In this document: one piece after another, positions 62,780 through 64,000 of the stretch
Numbering within the stretch: position 1 is the stretch's first letter
How the letters are laid out: every line of letters begins with the position of its first letter
NCBI GenBank assembly: GCA_006742785.1
Contig: AP019755.1
Span: forward strand, 868,001-932,000
Reading direction: 5' to 3'
DNA length: 64,000 bases
DNA from: Nitrosomonas stercoris
Lineage (GTDB): Bacteria; Pseudomonadota; Gammaproteobacteria; Burkholderiales; Nitrosomonadaceae
The notes under the pieces: generated by a model
The model's input: the letters and a program-made list of their open reading frames with translations, nothing else
Databases searched by the model: none
Told to the model about the DNA's origin: nothing
Program-made: the position numbers and the translations under genes

Positions 62780-64000
62780 TTACTTCTTGCCCAATGGTGG
62801 AAATTTAGCTATCACTTCAATAGTCATTCCTTTCCGCAATATTTTCAACGGCAGCCAGGTACCAGGTGCTTGCTGTTTAACGGTTGCGATTACATCATCA
62901 CTGCTTTGTAACTGCCTTCCTGCCATTTCCAAAATGACATCACCTGCCTGTAATCCAGCAACAGCTGCGATACTTTTTTTCTTGACTTGCAGGACATGCG
63001 CTCCCCTGGTTTTTTTACTGAATTCAAAACCAATACCCAATTGCTGCCGCGAAGTTGCACCTGCTACGGATGTGAATGGAGCCAGCCCAAAAACTGCATC
63101 AGCATAACCTGCCACCAATCGTTCACAAGAACGATTGGTATCCCAGGGTAATAATGCACCTACTGCTTTCACGCCCAGATTATTGAGCTGATGCGGCACG
63201 CCGAATCCCTGCAGGATATGACCTGATCCCATCACACCTACCACCAAAGGTTTTTTGCGTTTATCATAATTGTTGAGTACTGCATGTATTTCTTGCGCCA
63301 TAGCGCGATCCCACAATTGCTGATTAACTACAAAACGCAAGAAATCAGGATCATATTGATTTGGCTTATTGGATAATTTGGTTTGTTTACGTTTAGGGCG
63401 ATCATGCTGTTGATAAATCGGCAACAAAAATTCTAAATATTCCGATGACGGAGGAGCAGGACGGGTAACGCCTTCTCTTTCTTTTTCCGGCACACCATCA
63501 AATCCCTTGGCAGCAACCGCCTTTCTCAATGAACTATCAATATTCAATGCGCGCATGGGAATGCGATTCATGCGTGCAAAATGAAACAACGGTAAATACA
63601 AATTGGCATCCGTGCTCCAGACCAGGTTCCACTCGGATTTTGCCAAGAATTCAGATTCTGTTAATTCACCTGCCACCCATTGATCCAGCACTTTTTGTAC
63701 CCGCCGCGGAAACATTTCAAAGCCAATCACCATATCGGGGCGAGCGGCGTACAAAGTAGCCAGCATTTGCAATTGCCAACGATGATGTTCGGGATTGGTA
63801 TGCATTTCTCCCAGCAATACCACAGATTTATCTTTGACAGCCGTCATCACATCTGACAACTGTGCTTCCCCTTTGCCAGGCATAACCCAGCTGGCAGCAG
63901 AAACACATTGATCTGCTGCGGCTCGTTTGCTGGCAGCTGTTTTCTCCGACCCATCTCGAGCAGAAAGTCCAGATGCATACGCCATGCTTAATATGAGTAA
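62780..64000 (-). CDS. ChaN-like haem-binding protein fused to a PDZ domain (5' end beyond window)
   Basis: The frame is open to the right edge and reads LLILSMAYASGLSA there, the end of a signal peptide, so the true start lies outside and the ATG at 63985 is internal. Residues in the first two thirds belong to the ChaN/DUF399 family (VVLLGEMHTNPEHHRWQ, MVIGFEMFPR, VVGVMGSGHI). The last 100 residues form a PDZ domain (VLQVKKKSIAAVAGLQAGDV, ILEMAGRQLQSSDDVIATVK). ChaN binds haem pairs and is iron-regulated in some bacteria. It converges with glrR, 5 bases between stops. Confidence 0.85.
   Translation of the reverse strand, partial: LLILSMAYASGLSARDGSEKTAASKRAAADQCVSAASWVMPGKGEAQLSDVMTAVKDKSVVLLGEMHTNPEHHRWQLQMLATLYAARPDMVIGFEMFPRRVQKVLDQWVAGELTESEFLAKSEWNLVWSTDANLYLPLFHFARMNRIPMRALNIDSSLRKAVAAKGFDGVPEKEREGVTRPAPPSSEYLEFLLPIYQQHDRPKRKQTKLSNKPNQYDPDFLRFVVNQQLWDRAMAQEIHAVLNNYDKRKKPLVVGVMGSGHILQGFGVPHQLNNLGVKAVGALLPWDTNRSCERLVAGYADAVFGLAPFTSVAGATSRQQLGIGFEFSKKTRGAHVLQVKKKSIAAVAGLQAGDVILEMAGRQLQSSDDVIATVKQQAPGTWLPLKILRKGMTIEVIAKFPPLGKK

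Overview
The window looks like a chromosomal segment of an ammonia-oxidising betaproteobacterium of the Nitrosomonas type. The best single clue is a cytochrome P460 gene with its CxxCH haem site and a lysine in the position of the haem cross-link. The housekeeping genes (speDE, glmU-glmS, fdxA, mfd, recJ, trpDC, a GlrK/GlrR-type two-component system) and a moderate-to-low GC backbone fit this. Genus assignment is an inference.

Layout, left to right. (1) 1-4939: a type III-A CRISPR locus. It has a nearly complete cas10/csm1 running off the left edge, an unrecognised 284-aa gene that shares a duplicated upstream region with cas10, and a 15-repeat array read rightward. (2) 5253-12874: an ABC exporter, a flavin oxidoreductase, a patch of extragenic repeats, a large EF-hand membrane protein, and speD-speE. 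(3) 13496-30171: a complete type 3 BREX operon on the minus strand (brxF-brxC-pglXI-brxHII-pglZ-brxA), with extra genes inserted in the operon: an S23-type four-helix protein and a RecQ-phosphoribosyltransferase plus DprA-like pair. (4) 30344-43835: an almost canonical Tn7 (tnsABCDE, class 2 integron with stop-bearing intI2, sat2-aadA1-ybeA) lacking the dfrA1 cassette. (5) 43841-45035: a decayed second Tn7-type element sitting in tandem between Tn7 and glmS. (6) 45061-64000: glmS, glmU, fdxA, an exosortase-associated small protein, mfd, a DUF4010 membrane protein, recJ, cytochrome P460, trpC, trpD, a histidine kinase-lipoprotein-sigma54 regulator operon, and a ChaN-PDZ protein cut by the right edge.

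How it fits together: the segment downstream of glmS has become a layered accessory region. The 5-bp target duplication GAAAC occurs three times (30339, 43836, 45036), so two Tn7-type elements entered the same attTn7 position one after the other. The BREX operon begins directly on the far side of that site. Tn7 itself carries a fragment that resembles the N-terminus of a different (type 1) BrxA.

The most informative signal is in the CRISPR array. Read as crRNA, the spacers are antisense to open reading frames, and six of the fourteen map onto translation-initiation regions (ribosome binding site and/or start codon). Two of these overlap on one gene, and two others hit the same protein segment in two diverged homologues. 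The most system-like candidates for new biology are the RecQ-PRTase/DprA pair inside BREX and the 284-aa gene that shares cas10's upstream region.
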